A DNA stretch of 5,414 nt, taken from the NCBI GenBank assembly GCA_021800135.1, contig JAJYZH010000033.1, positions 1 through 5,414 of the forward strand, read 5' to 3'. Made by a program: the position numbers and the translations under genes. The stretch is from Microcaldota archaeon (GTDB lineage Archaea > Micrarchaeota > Micrarchaeia > Micrarchaeales > Micrarchaeaceae). Of this stretch, positions 1 through 5,414 are shown one piece after another; within the stretch, counting starts at the first letter, position 1, and each line of letters opens with the position of its first letter. The notes under the pieces were generated by a model. It was not told the origin of the DNA and made no database searches. It saw nothing but the letters and a program-made list of their open reading frames with translations.

Positions 1-975
1 GAGGAGCAGGAATTCCCAGAAGTAGATCTGGTCTGCGACCCATGCTGCCGCGAGGTAGAGTATGGACAGCACGACTATCGTGTACCCTATGTTGCTGCCC
101 TGCGTTATCGCCCTGTACCTGAGCCTCTTGCCCTCGAGGTCGATTATCCTGCCTGTGAGGTATAGCACAAGGGTCACGGGCAGAAGTATTATGAAACTCT
201 CAAGGCCGAACGCGAACGAGGTCAGTGCGTCCGCCGTAGTCTTGAATGTGCTGACATAGCCGCTTATCCCGAGAAGCAGGTTGATTACGAAGAAGATTAT
301 CGTGCTGGTGTAGAATATGAAGCTAAGCCTTTCGCTGCTGAAACCGAGGCCCCTGAACGAGTTCACTATAGGGTCCTCCAGGCCGAATCCCTTTAACAGA
401 AGGTATAGGCCTATAAGCCCGACGGGGAGCTGCCATCCGTAATGCAGATACGCGCTGAGCGCAAACAGGAGGAGGAGCACTGCAGGTATTCCGAATATTA
501 TCCTCGCGAAGTGCGGCTCCTTTAATTTGTCGAAGATTACGAAGTATGTGTTCTCAAGGTTCTCCGCCTGCTTCATCTTCACAAGATCTACGCTGTTGAC
601 CTTTATCCTGCTTTTAAGTATAGGAAGGACGCGGTTGTCGCTGGCTCCGTCAGTCACAAGCACGCACGCATCGACCTTGAACCTGTCAAGAAGTATGTCG
701 ATCTGGCGCGAGAGTTCCGCATCGGCGACATAGCCCTCCTTTTCCGCCCCGGTAACAGCCGCAACTGTCACAGGATGTCCCGCTGCCTTCAGTTCGTCGT
801 ACTTCCTAACGCTCTCGAAAAGGACGTTGGCGTCAGGATCCTGCGGGTCCGCGAGTATAAACTTGTCTGCTGCCGCGATAATATTGTTCCTGCCTACCAC
901 AGGGCCTGAAATCCTGGTTTTCCTGTATAGGTCGTTGTCTATGTCAACAGCAAGCACGAGCAGCCTCTCAGCCAT
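1..975 (-). CDS. DUF373 family membrane protein (3' end cut by window edge)
   Basis: I translated the 325 codons visible here; they stay open to the left edge, so the C-terminus is missing. The N-terminal half (about residues 1-155) is soluble. It has landmarks I associate with the archaeal DUF373 family: a start of the form MAERLLVLAVDIDNDL, GPVVGR at 25-29, LADPQDPDAN at 41-50, VTG at 74-76, LVTDGASD at 106-113, and a QAENLENTY stretch at 136-144. From about residue 157 it becomes hydrophobic, with roughly five membrane segments near 157-177, 181-197, 218-238, 257-277 and 297-317. It is therefore probably an inner-membrane protein with a cytoplasmic N-terminal domain. The ATG start is preceded by AGAGGTGA at good spacing. 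The molecular function of DUF373 is unknown to me; the early acidic VDID and the TDGASD segment suggest a Rossmann-like or metal/nucleotide-binding fold, which is inference only. It lies 114 bases after priS and may have its own promoter. Family call is confident, function is not. Confidence 0.88.
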   Translation of the reverse strand, partial: MAERLLVLAVDIDNDLYRKTRISGPVVGRNNIIAAADKFILADPQDPDANVLFESVRKYDELKAAGHPVTVAAVTGAEKEGYVADAELSRQIDILLDRFKVDACVLVTDGASDNRVLPILKSRIKVNSVDLVKMKQAENLENTYFVIFDKLKEPHFARIIFGIPAVLLLLFALSAYLHYGWQLPVGLIGLYLLLKGFGLEDPIVNSFRGLGFSSERLSFIFYTSTIIFFVINLLLGISGYVSTFKTTADALTSFAFGLESFIILLPVTLVLYLTGRIIDLEGKRLRYRAITQGSNIGYTIVVLSILYLAAAWVADQIYFWEFLLL

Positions 976-984
976 GGGTTATAT

Positions 985-992
985 TCACCTCT
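985..992 (-). promoter_or_regulatory. Shine-Dalgarno site of the DUF373 gene
   Basis: Read on the minus strand this is AGAGGTGA, closely matching the archaeal anti-SD complement. Nine bases separate it from the ATG at 975-973, which supports that start. A GTG inside this motif is in a different frame. Confidence 0.75.
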
Positions 993-1016
993 TGCAGTTA
1001 AATGACACTCAAACAG

Positions 1017-1024
1017 AATAAAAA
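1017..1024 (-). promoter_or_regulatory. Possible TATA box (or T-tract terminator) upstream of DUF373
   Basis: On the minus strand the sequence is TTTTTATT. As a TATA-like box it would place transcription start about 25 bases downstream, just before the Shine-Dalgarno site, giving a short leader. The same run of T could instead end the priS transcript. Both readings are inference; sequence alone does not separate them. Confidence 0.35.
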
Positions 1025-1031
1025 CCTTGCT

Positions 1032-1064
1032 GTTTGCAGTATAGAGGCAGAGTAGGAAGCAAAC
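1032..1064 (-). terminator. Candidate hairpin after priS
   Basis: On the minus strand GTTTGC (1064-1059) and GCAAAC (1037-1032) can pair in a 6-bp stem with a loop of 21 bases. The T-rich stretch at 1024-1017 follows seven bases later. The loop is long and the stem weak, and archaeal termination depends mainly on T tracts, so this is a tentative call for the end of the priS transcript. Confidence 0.25.
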
Positions 1065-1089
1065 GGCGACAGTGAATGGGTGTGCAGGC

Positions 1090-2235
1090 TTATTTCATCG
1101 TGCCCTTCTCCTTCATAATCAGGTAAGCCGCCGCATAAGCTGGCAGCTCTACTGTACTGTTGTCAAAAGGCCCGAACTCTTCCCCACCCATGTGAAACCT
1201 CGGCGCGGACGCATTTACTCTTATAGGTTCCTTCCCAAACGCTATCGCGTCCTTCATGGGATCGAATCGGTCGATTTCTGCCAGCGCAAACTTTTTCGCT
1301 ATGAGGCCTGTCGAGCCGTGTATAGAGTTCTGCAGCCTTATGAGGTGGTATGGATCGTTTGTCACGTTCCTGTCTATCGAGTCGCTCTGCTTTATCACCA
1401 TGCTGCTTATTACGCTGGACCAGAATTCCGCCTTCTTCGGTATGTCGACCTTGTCCCAGTTCCCCATCGTTATTCCGAGTATTATCTCTGCCCTCTTCCT
1501 TTCCATCTTTGACGCTATGCTCCTCTCTATGCCGAGCTCCGCCAGCGCCCCTATCCCGGTATTGAGACGCCCTATGAACGCCTTGGCGAACTTGCCTCCC
1601 CACCCCTTGTCTGTGGGCCTCGGGCCTCTCAGCTGGACTCCGCGTATCCCTAATGTCGGGAATATGGACCTCGGATCCATCTCGTTGCCCGATATGTATC
1701 CGCTTATCTCCTTGCGCCCATTCGCATCGAGCTTGAACACGTTGTCTCCGTAAACGTGCACGTGATAGCCCCTGTTCCCGCTGAAGTTGACCTCGAGTTC
1801 GCTCTTTGAAAACCCAAAATCCGGGATAAGGAAATCCTCAATGAGCCTTATCGTCTCCTTCTTAACAGAGGAGAGGCAGTTGTCGCAGACCCAACCAGTG
1901 CCGTGCTCCTTCTGGCATGAAAGGTGCAGATCAGACGCATCAAGGTCGAACACCAGCTCCGCCCCTATGATCTTTTTGTTCTCCATGGGCCTCGCATCCG
2001 GGTATGAGTAATGGGCGGATGAATAGGAGACGTATGCCGGCGCAGAAGCCGCCAGATATTCCTGGAGGGATGCGGCGTCTTTGAAGGCCTTGTGCCTGAA
2101 GGATATTTTGTTTTCGAAATCCCCGAATCCGAATTCCCTCTTTTCCACCGCACGCGGAGCTATGTCCTTGGCCTTAGAATAGTATCCCTTTATCAGCGAC
2201 TGCAATACCTTGGATGAATTTGCGTCTATAGGCAA
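1090..2235 (-). CDS. priS: DNA primase small (catalytic) subunit PriS
   Basis: This 381-residue protein matches the archaeal/eukaryotic primase catalytic subunit in length and motif order. It makes RNA or short primers at replication forks, normally together with PriL, which is not in this window. The N-terminus has KREFGF at 32-37, then YSYPDARP near 76-83. The catalytic metal pair is D97 and D99 in ELVFDLD. A zinc knuckle of the C-H-C-C kind lies between them and the next motif (C107, H111, C117, C120). The nucleotide-binding SGNRGYHVHV motif is at 152-161 (H158 key). The third catalytic acid is probably D288 in SIDRNVT, followed by HLIRLQNSIHG at 297-307, equivalent to the family's RLIRLPxSLHG. 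All key residues are present, so it should be active. The start is taken as TTG: no ATG, GTG or TTG lies in frame across the 29 bases back to the preceding stop, a GGTG lies just upstream, and the N-terminal length fits the family. It is probably co-transcribed with the upstream SDR gene. Confidence 0.96.
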   Translation of the reverse strand: MPIDANSSKVLQSLIKGYYSKAKDIAPRAVEKREFGFGDFENKISFRHKAFKDAASLQEYLAASAPAYVSYSSAHYSYPDARPMENKKIIGAELVFDLDASDLHLSCQKEHGTGWVCDNCLSSVKKETIRLIEDFLIPDFGFSKSELEVNFSGNRGYHVHVYGDNVFKLDANGRKEISGYISGNEMDPRSIFPTLGIRGVQLRGPRPTDKGWGGKFAKAFIGRLNTGIGALAELGIERSIASKMERKRAEIILGITMGNWDKVDIPKKAEFWSSVISSMVIKQSDSIDRNVTNDPYHLIRLQNSIHGSTGLIAKKFALAEIDRFDPMKDAIAFGKEPIRVNASAPRFHMGGEEFGPFDNSTVELPAYAAAYLIMKEKGTMK

Positions 2236-2264
2236 ATGAACACCAGTATGCCCGGAATATGCTT

Positions 2265-3284
2265 TTACTGCTTTGCTGAGTGCAGGAACGCCCCGACCAT
2301 CTCCGCGCCGCCTCTTTCCAGATTGACCTTCGGCTTGAAGCCGAGCTCACTGCTTATCTTGTCTATGCTTATTATCCTGTCGCTGGTCAGGAACTCGTAC
2401 TCGTCGTACTCTAGATTGGATATCTTGCCCCTTATGCGTGCCAGGCTAAGCGAAACCTTCTTTGTTGGGGGAGGGACTCCTAGGAGGCGGGACGCGGAAT
2501 CGAAAAGTTCCTTCAGCGTATGCGGGTCGCCATCACTCACATTGTAGGTTGAATCCAGGCTCTTCGGGCTGTCAGACGCCTCTACGGCAGCCTCGACTGC
2601 GTCATCTACATGCACAAGAGGCAGGTGGTTTTCGGCGCCGCCGGGATATTTGAGGGCTCCCTCTTTTAGCAGCTTGAATACCTTGAAGAACGAGTTCTCA
2701 TAACCAGGCCCATATAGCGTGCTGTATCTCAATATAGTATATTTGAGTTCAGGGTTGGAATTCCCATACGCCTTTATAACTTCCTCCTGCATGAGCTTGC
2801 TTTTGGAATAGTTGCTCTCGGGATGGGTTTCCGATTCCTCCGTGAGGATCTCGCCAGGCCTGCGGTAGCCATATACAGTGACGCTGCCGGCCGAGATAAA
2901 GTGTACAGGCTTGCCCTTATTTGCTGAAAGTGCGGCGTTGATAAGGTTCTCGGTTCCTATAACGTTTATTTCTATGAAATCGTCGTATGTGTGCTTGTAG
3001 TTGTATACCGCGCTTGCGATATGGAATATGTTGTTGACTCCGCTGCAGGCTGCCTGGAGGTTCTTCTCGTCGCCGCTCCTCTTGAGCGTTATGTCAGCTA
3101 TGTACGGCTTCGCCCCGGGTGGCAGCTTCTTCCATTCCTCGCTGGTTGTCGGCTCCTCCCTTATTATTACACGAACCTCATGGCCCTTTTCAATGAGTTT
3201 CTTCACAATCAGGCTTCCGAGTTTGCTCGTTGCACCAGTAACCAAGTCGACAGGCCTATCGATTTCCTTTGCCATCTCCATCAT
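2265..3284 (-). CDS. Extended-SDR NAD(P)-dependent epimerase/dehydratase-like protein
   Basis: A 339-residue Rossmann-fold protein of the NAD-dependent epimerase / 3-beta-HSD type. The N-terminal nucleotide-binding loop is TGATSKLG at 16-23, followed by the usual amphipathic helix and GHEVRVIIR at 34-42. IADIT at 62-66 is the conserved acidic position, HIASAVYN at 88-95 the strand-4 region, and INVIGTENLINAA at 106-118 the typical helix. The catalytic triad is visible: S134 or T136 in SAGSVTVYG, and Y159 with K163 in the YxxxK motif (YSKSK). LRYSTLYGPG at 185-194 and LPLVHVDDAVEA at 221-232 are further family signatures. The middle glycine of the TGxxGxxG loop is Ser20, a mild departure. The substrate cannot be told; sugar nucleotides, sterol-like or other secondary alcohols are all possible. 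The start is uncertain: ATG codons lie at 3284, 3281 and 3275 and a TTG at 3308. I chose 3284, with GGGGAGG twelve bases before it. It overlaps the preceding PRODH-like gene by 29 bases, suggesting translational coupling. Confidence 0.9.
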   Translation of the reverse strand: MMEMAKEIDRPVDLVTGATSKLGSLIVKKLIEKGHEVRVIIREEPTTSEEWKKLPPGAKPYIADITLKRSGDEKNLQAACSGVNNIFHIASAVYNYKHTYDDFIEINVIGTENLINAALSANKGKPVHFISAGSVTVYGYRRPGEILTEESETHPESNYSKSKLMQEEVIKAYGNSNPELKYTILRYSTLYGPGYENSFFKVFKLLKEGALKYPGGAENHLPLVHVDDAVEAAVEASDSPKSLDSTYNVSDGDPHTLKELFDSASRLLGVPPPTKKVSLSLARIRGKISNLEYDEYEFLTSDRIISIDKISSELGFKPKVNLERGGAEMVGAFLHSAKQ

Positions 3285-4194
3285 CGCTGTTTTTTGCCTC
3301 CCCGTCAAGTACCGCTACCGCGATGTCCCTGATATGGCCTTCAGTCAGCCTTTTTATCGCAAAAGGCACCCAATCCTTCCCATATGGGATATACATGCGA
3401 ACATTTATATTATCTTTCATGAGCCTTTTTACTTTCTTTGGACTGAAACCGTAAAGTGTCTCGAATACTATGTCCTTCTTGCTTGCCTTACCGTGCTTTA
3501 TGGCCCGGTATATGATTTTCTCGTCGTAAGATGATACTATCGCCTTCTTCCCCCTGAATATCGGCAGGACATCCTCGAGCATGGGCGTTTCCTGCTTCTG
3601 CTTCTGTTTCTGTTTCTGTTTCTGCGTTTGCTTCTGATTTCTCCCGGATTTTGCGCCGCTCTGCGGCCCTTTCTTTTCGCTCTCTTCGTAAGCCGAGATT
3701 TTTATCTGCAGGCCTGCTCGCTTGCACCTGTCACACACGGACTTGTTGTACACCTTGGACAGCGGCACCTCTATGCCGAGATACTGCGACTTGTAAGCCT
3801 CCAGGGCGCCGAGCAGCGCGTTTGCGTCATGGCCGTTCTCGTTCTCCACCCACACGTTTATCTTCGATTCCTTCGCCTTTTCGAGCAGCTCCTCTATGCT
3901 TTTTTCGAAAGTGCCGTTTCCGAATTCGTATCCGAACTGCGACGGCCTTACCGATATGTCGGATTTTGCGTGAAGACGTGATATCTGCCTTATCAGTTGA
4001 AGGTATGCGTTGACGTTGTACCTTACCTGCGCCGAATCGCGCGGATTTTCGTTCAGGAAGGTTATGGAGGTGTGGATCTTCTTTTCATTCAGCTTAAGCG
4101 CGGTGCGTATCGCGGAATCTGCCGTCCCTCCGGCTATGTGTTTCCTCACAAGACGGAATATTAGACCTTTCAAAAAACCTTTTTCTGCAGCCAA
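3256..4194 (-). CDS. Divergent proline dehydrogenase-like (PRODH-fold) protein with Gln-Lys repeat insert
   Basis: The 312-residue product resembles bacterial-type monofunctional proline dehydrogenase (FAD enzyme oxidising proline to pyrroline-5-carboxylate) along its length. Matches are HIAGGTADSAI at 19-29, ISVRPSQFGYEF at 80-91 (family SVKLTQLG), VWVENEN at 114-120 (family VRIDMED), SAY at 167-169 (family KGAY), AIVSSYDEKII at 218-228 (family AIATHDERLI), FETLYGF at 244-250 and YIPYGKDWVPFAIKRL at 268-283. The C-terminal proline-binding region looks kept (Y268, K281, R282). Several FAD or catalytic positions appear changed: Lys of SVK to R83, Asp of IDME to E117, Arg of RLVKGAY lost, His of THD to Y223. 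The segment between SAY and SSYDE is replaced by a charged low-complexity stretch, including 15 residues of mostly Gln-Lys at 187-201. C154 and C157 form a lone CxxC. The TTG start has GGTG seven bases upstream and no earlier ATG, GTG or TTG before the in-frame stop at 4252-4254. No proline-catabolism genes are nearby. It may be a pseudoenzyme or act on another substrate; family call fairly sure, activity doubtful. Confidence 0.78.
   Translation of the reverse strand: MAAEKGFLKGLIFRLVRKHIAGGTADSAIRTALKLNEKKIHTSITFLNENPRDSAQVRYNVNAYLQLIRQISRLHAKSDISVRPSQFGYEFGNGTFEKSIEELLEKAKESKINVWVENENGHDANALLGALEAYKSQYLGIEVPLSKVYNKSVCDRCKRAGLQIKISAYEESEKKGPQSGAKSGRNQKQTQKQKQKQKQKQETPMLEDVLPIFRGKKAIVSSYDEKIIYRAIKHGKASKKDIVFETLYGFSPKKVKRLMKDNINVRMYIPYGKDWVPFAIKRLTEGHIRDIAVAVLDGEAKNSDDGDGKGNR
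3592..3636 (-). repeat. Hexanucleotide tandem repeat coding Gln-Lys dipeptides
   Basis: Seven hexamers in a row at 3595-3636 (plus strand cttctg or tttctg, one variant cgtttg), with one further CAG codon at 3592-3594. On the coding strand they read CAGAAA/CAGAAG, giving (QK)n with one QT. Because the unit is six bases, gain or loss of units keeps the reading frame and only changes the linker length inside the PRODH-like protein. The three identical central units suggest recent slippage. Confidence 0.9.
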
Positions 4195-4260
4195 TTGATT
4201 GCACCGTTCGCCGTATTGTCGCTTATACTTGCCTTGCTCTAAGATATTTGTCTACGATAG

Positions 4261-4269
4261 ATATTTAAA
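4261..4269 (-). promoter_or_regulatory. TATA-like box for the PRODH-like/SDR/priS cluster
   Basis: On the minus strand this is TTTAAATAT, close to the archaeal TATA consensus. It lies about 70 bases upstream of the TTG start of the PRODH-like gene, so initiation about 25 bases downstream would leave a leader of roughly 45 bases. It sits in the only sizeable gap between the two gene groups, which supports a promoter here. No distinct BRE could be asserted. Confidence 0.5.
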
Positions 4270-4270
4270 C

Positions 4271-4290
4271 ACAAAACAACTGCAAAAAAG
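4271..4290 (-). terminator. T-rich terminator candidate after the glycosylase gene
   Basis: On the minus strand the glycosylase stop is followed after about 54 bases by CTTTTTTG (4290-4283) and then TTGTTTTG. Intrinsic termination in archaea mostly uses such T tracts and needs little or no hairpin. It fits an end for the L11-glycosylase transcript just before the TATA-like box of the next cluster. Confidence 0.45.
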
Positions 4291-4343
4291 CAAACAGCAG
4301 GATTGAACAAACATTCGATGGTAACGTTTCTTTTGCAAGATAT

Positions 4344-5081
4344 TTATGCATTGTGCTTTCTTGTGCGCGGCGGCCGTGTGCCGATTCTGATTTTTGAACC
4401 GTACAGGCATATCTTTTCTAGCGGGCAGCCTGCGCACAGCGGTTTTGCCCTGCAGTAGTTCTTGCCCAGCTCAACGAACTGCGCGTGCGCCTCCTTGTAC
4501 AGCGCGACATCCCTTTCAAGGCCTTTTTCAAAAAAGTCCTGTATCTCCTCGTAGCTCTTATTGCCCGCGTATATTCCGGATACCCTGCCCATGACGCGCC
4601 TGGTGTATTCGTCTATTACGAAGACCGGCTTTTCCGCTGCATATAGTATTATCGAGTCTGCGGTTTCATTCCCTATTCCGTTCAGGCCAAGCAGTTCTTC
4701 CCTCAGCGCTTCTTTGTCCCGGCTGAAGAACTTGTCAAGAGATCCGTAATTGCGGTATATGTATGCACATGTTTCCTTCAGCCTTTTCGCCTTCTGCCTG
4801 TAGAATCCGCTGGGCCTTATAAGCGCCTCAATCCTGTCTTTCCTCATGCGTGCAATGCCTCTCAACGAAATGGCTCCGGCGTTTTTGAGGTTTGCAATCG
4901 CCTTTTCCACGTTTTTCCAGGAGGTCTGCTGCGTGAGTATCGCACCTATGAGCACCTCGTCCTTCGTTTCCCCAGGCCACCAGTCCAGGAAGCCGAAACG
5001 CTTCCGCATTGTATTGTACAAAAGGGCAGGCTTAGGCCATCCCTTATGGCGCGCTGCGCTGCCGGCCGCCTGTCCCGTCAT
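4344..5081 (-). CDS. HhH-GPD DNA glycosylase, MagIII-like endonuclease III homologue with 4Fe-4S loop
   Basis: A 245-residue base-excision repair glycosylase of the endonuclease III superfamily, closest in character to the MagIII / COG2231 branch that removes alkylated bases such as 3-methyladenine. Supporting features are WWPGET at 34-39, a likely base-pocket aromatic pair, GAILTQQTSWKNVEKAI at 46-62, and GFYRQKAKRLK at 92-102. The helix-hairpin-helix LLGLNGIGNETAD is at 130-142. In bifunctional endonuclease III the lyase lysine falls where E139 sits here, so this enzyme is probably monofunctional. The conserved catalytic aspartate is D157 in VIDEYTRRV. The C-terminal cluster loop has C210, C216, C219 and C225, spaced C-x5-C-x2-C-x5-C, one residue shorter in the first gap than E. 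coli Nth. The start is fixed by an ATGA overlap with the L11 stop and GGAGAG eight bases upstream. A longer in-frame extension from 5162 would lie inside L11 and adds only a polar tail, so I reject it. Substrate is inferred, not shown. Confidence 0.9.
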   Translation of the reverse strand: MTGQAAGSAARHKGWPKPALLYNTMRKRFGFLDWWPGETKDEVLIGAILTQQTSWKNVEKAIANLKNAGAISLRGIARMRKDRIEALIRPSGFYRQKAKRLKETCAYIYRNYGSLDKFFSRDKEALREELLGLNGIGNETADSIILYAAEKPVFVIDEYTRRVMGRVSGIYAGNKSYEEIQDFFEKGLERDVALYKEAHAQFVELGKNYCRAKPLCAGCPLEKICLYGSKIRIGTRPPRTRKHNA

Positions 5082-5414
5082 ATCTTTATCTCTCCGGAAT
5101 TTATTTTCTTTATCACTTCCATCGGATTCTGTCCCTCGCACGTGACCCCCATGCTCTTGCATGTCCCTAGCACCTGTTTTACCTTGTCCCCCATCGTCTT
5201 GCCGTACATGCTTGCCTCTTTCGACGCCGCTACCTTCTTTGCCTGCTCCAGGGTTATGTTGCCTACTGTCTCCTCCTTGGTCTTCGCTCCGGCTGAAAGG
5301 CCCAGCTCCTTGAGTATCAAGGCGCTTGTAGTCGGGGATCCGACCTCGACGCGGTACTGCTTCGTGACTGCATCGACGAATACCTTCACAGGTATCTTTA
5401 TCCCTGCAAAAGCC
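5078..5414 (-). CDS. rpl11: Ribosomal protein L11 (uL11), 5' end beyond the window
   Basis: The visible 111 residues plus a partial codon are the middle and C-terminal part of archaeal-type L11, which binds the GTPase-centre region of 23S rRNA. The frame stays open to the right edge. The residues before the internal GTG at 5389 read AFAGIKIP, matching the FAGMQVP segment of archaeal L11, so that GTG is not the start. VKVFVDAVTKQYRVEV is the linker/strand region. The rRNA-binding domain follows, with VGNITLEQAKKVA and the conserved GTCKSMGVTCEG near the end. The protein stops at SGEIKI, shortly after the core domain, without the longer acidic tail many archaeal L11 proteins carry. Its stop codon TGA is inside the ATGA shared with the glycosylase start, so the two are likely translated together. 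The usual archaeal partner genes (L1, L10, Spt5) are not visible downstream; they could lie upstream outside the window. Confidence 0.96.
   Translation of the reverse strand, partial: AFAGIKIPVKVFVDAVTKQYRVEVGSPTTSALILKELGLSAGAKTKEETVGNITLEQAKKVAASKEASMYGKTMGDKVKQVLGTCKSMGVTCEGQNPMEVIKKINSGEIKI
5090..5095 (-). promoter_or_regulatory. Shine-Dalgarno site deciding the glycosylase start
   Basis: On the minus strand this reads GGAGAG, inside the last codons of L11. Eight bases separate it from the ATG at 5081-5079. Together with the ATGA overlap it picks this start over the upstream in-frame one. Confidence 0.7.

Noticed and set aside
62..1021. Three short plus-strand open frames in the left region
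   Set aside because: The minus strand here is one uninterrupted 325-codon frame with DUF373 features, which explains the region.
1256..1753. Plus-strand open frame of 165 codons, and other plus-strand open frames across 1072-1565
   Set aside because: They lie opposite the well-supported priS gene, show no recognisable domain, and overlap each other; they are shadows of its codon bias.
3001..3534. Plus-strand open frame of 177 codons
   Set aside because: It runs antisense across the SDR and PRODH-like genes, both with family motifs. Its composition is that of an antisense shadow.
3488..3727. Alternative minus-strand frame through the hexamer repeat, suggesting a frameshift in the PRODH-like gene
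   Set aside because: The main frame keeps PRODH motifs on both sides of the repeat, so no frameshift is needed; the other frame only reads the repeat as low-complexity sequence.
1029..4298. The 9-mer GCTGTTTGC at 1029-1037 and its reverse complement at 4290-4298, both in intergenic gaps
   Set aside because: A 9-base match is expected by chance in a window this size, and the two copies are in opposite orientation to their genes, so a shared operator is not supported.
5082..5162. Longer N-terminus for the glycosylase starting at 5162
   Set aside because: It would lie wholly within L11 coding sequence and adds no family residues, while the ATG at 5081 has a good Shine-Dalgarno site and a stop-start overlap.

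Overview
The window looks archaeal. It carries a small catalytic subunit of the archaeal/eukaryotic-type DNA primase (PriS), an archaeal-type ribosomal protein L11, and a DUF373 membrane protein, a family known from archaea. TATA-like boxes, GGTG/GGAG-type Shine-Dalgarno sequences and T-rich stretches after genes fit this. Ile is very often written ATA and base composition is near balanced. Tight overlaps suggest a compact genome, possibly a DPANN-type lineage such as Micrarchaeota, but that placement is an impression only.

All six genes lie on the minus strand, so transcription runs from the right edge to the left. (1) At the right edge, L11 (5078-5414, cut at its 5' end) overlaps by ATGA a MagIII-like HhH-GPD DNA glycosylase with an iron-sulfur loop (4344-5081). 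(2) A 149-base gap (4195-4343) holds a T-rich terminator candidate and a TATA-like box. (3) Next come a divergent proline-dehydrogenase-fold protein with a Gln-Lys repeat insert (3256-4194), an extended-SDR epimerase-like protein overlapping it (2265-3284), and priS after 29 bases (1090-2235). These three look like one operon. (4) A 114-base gap (976-1089) holds a possible hairpin/T-tract and promoter. (5) DUF373 (1-975) runs off the left edge.

The first pair joins translation with base-excision repair. The second cluster joins replication priming with two probable metabolic or regulatory proteins of unknown substrate. No neighbour supports proline catabolism, and several PRODH cofactor-site residues appear substituted. 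The PRODH-like protein is therefore the least explained gene. I see no mobile element, CRISPR array, tRNA or rRNA, and no clear new multi-gene system. The best leads are the PRODH-like protein with its hexamer repeat and the L11-glycosylase coupling.
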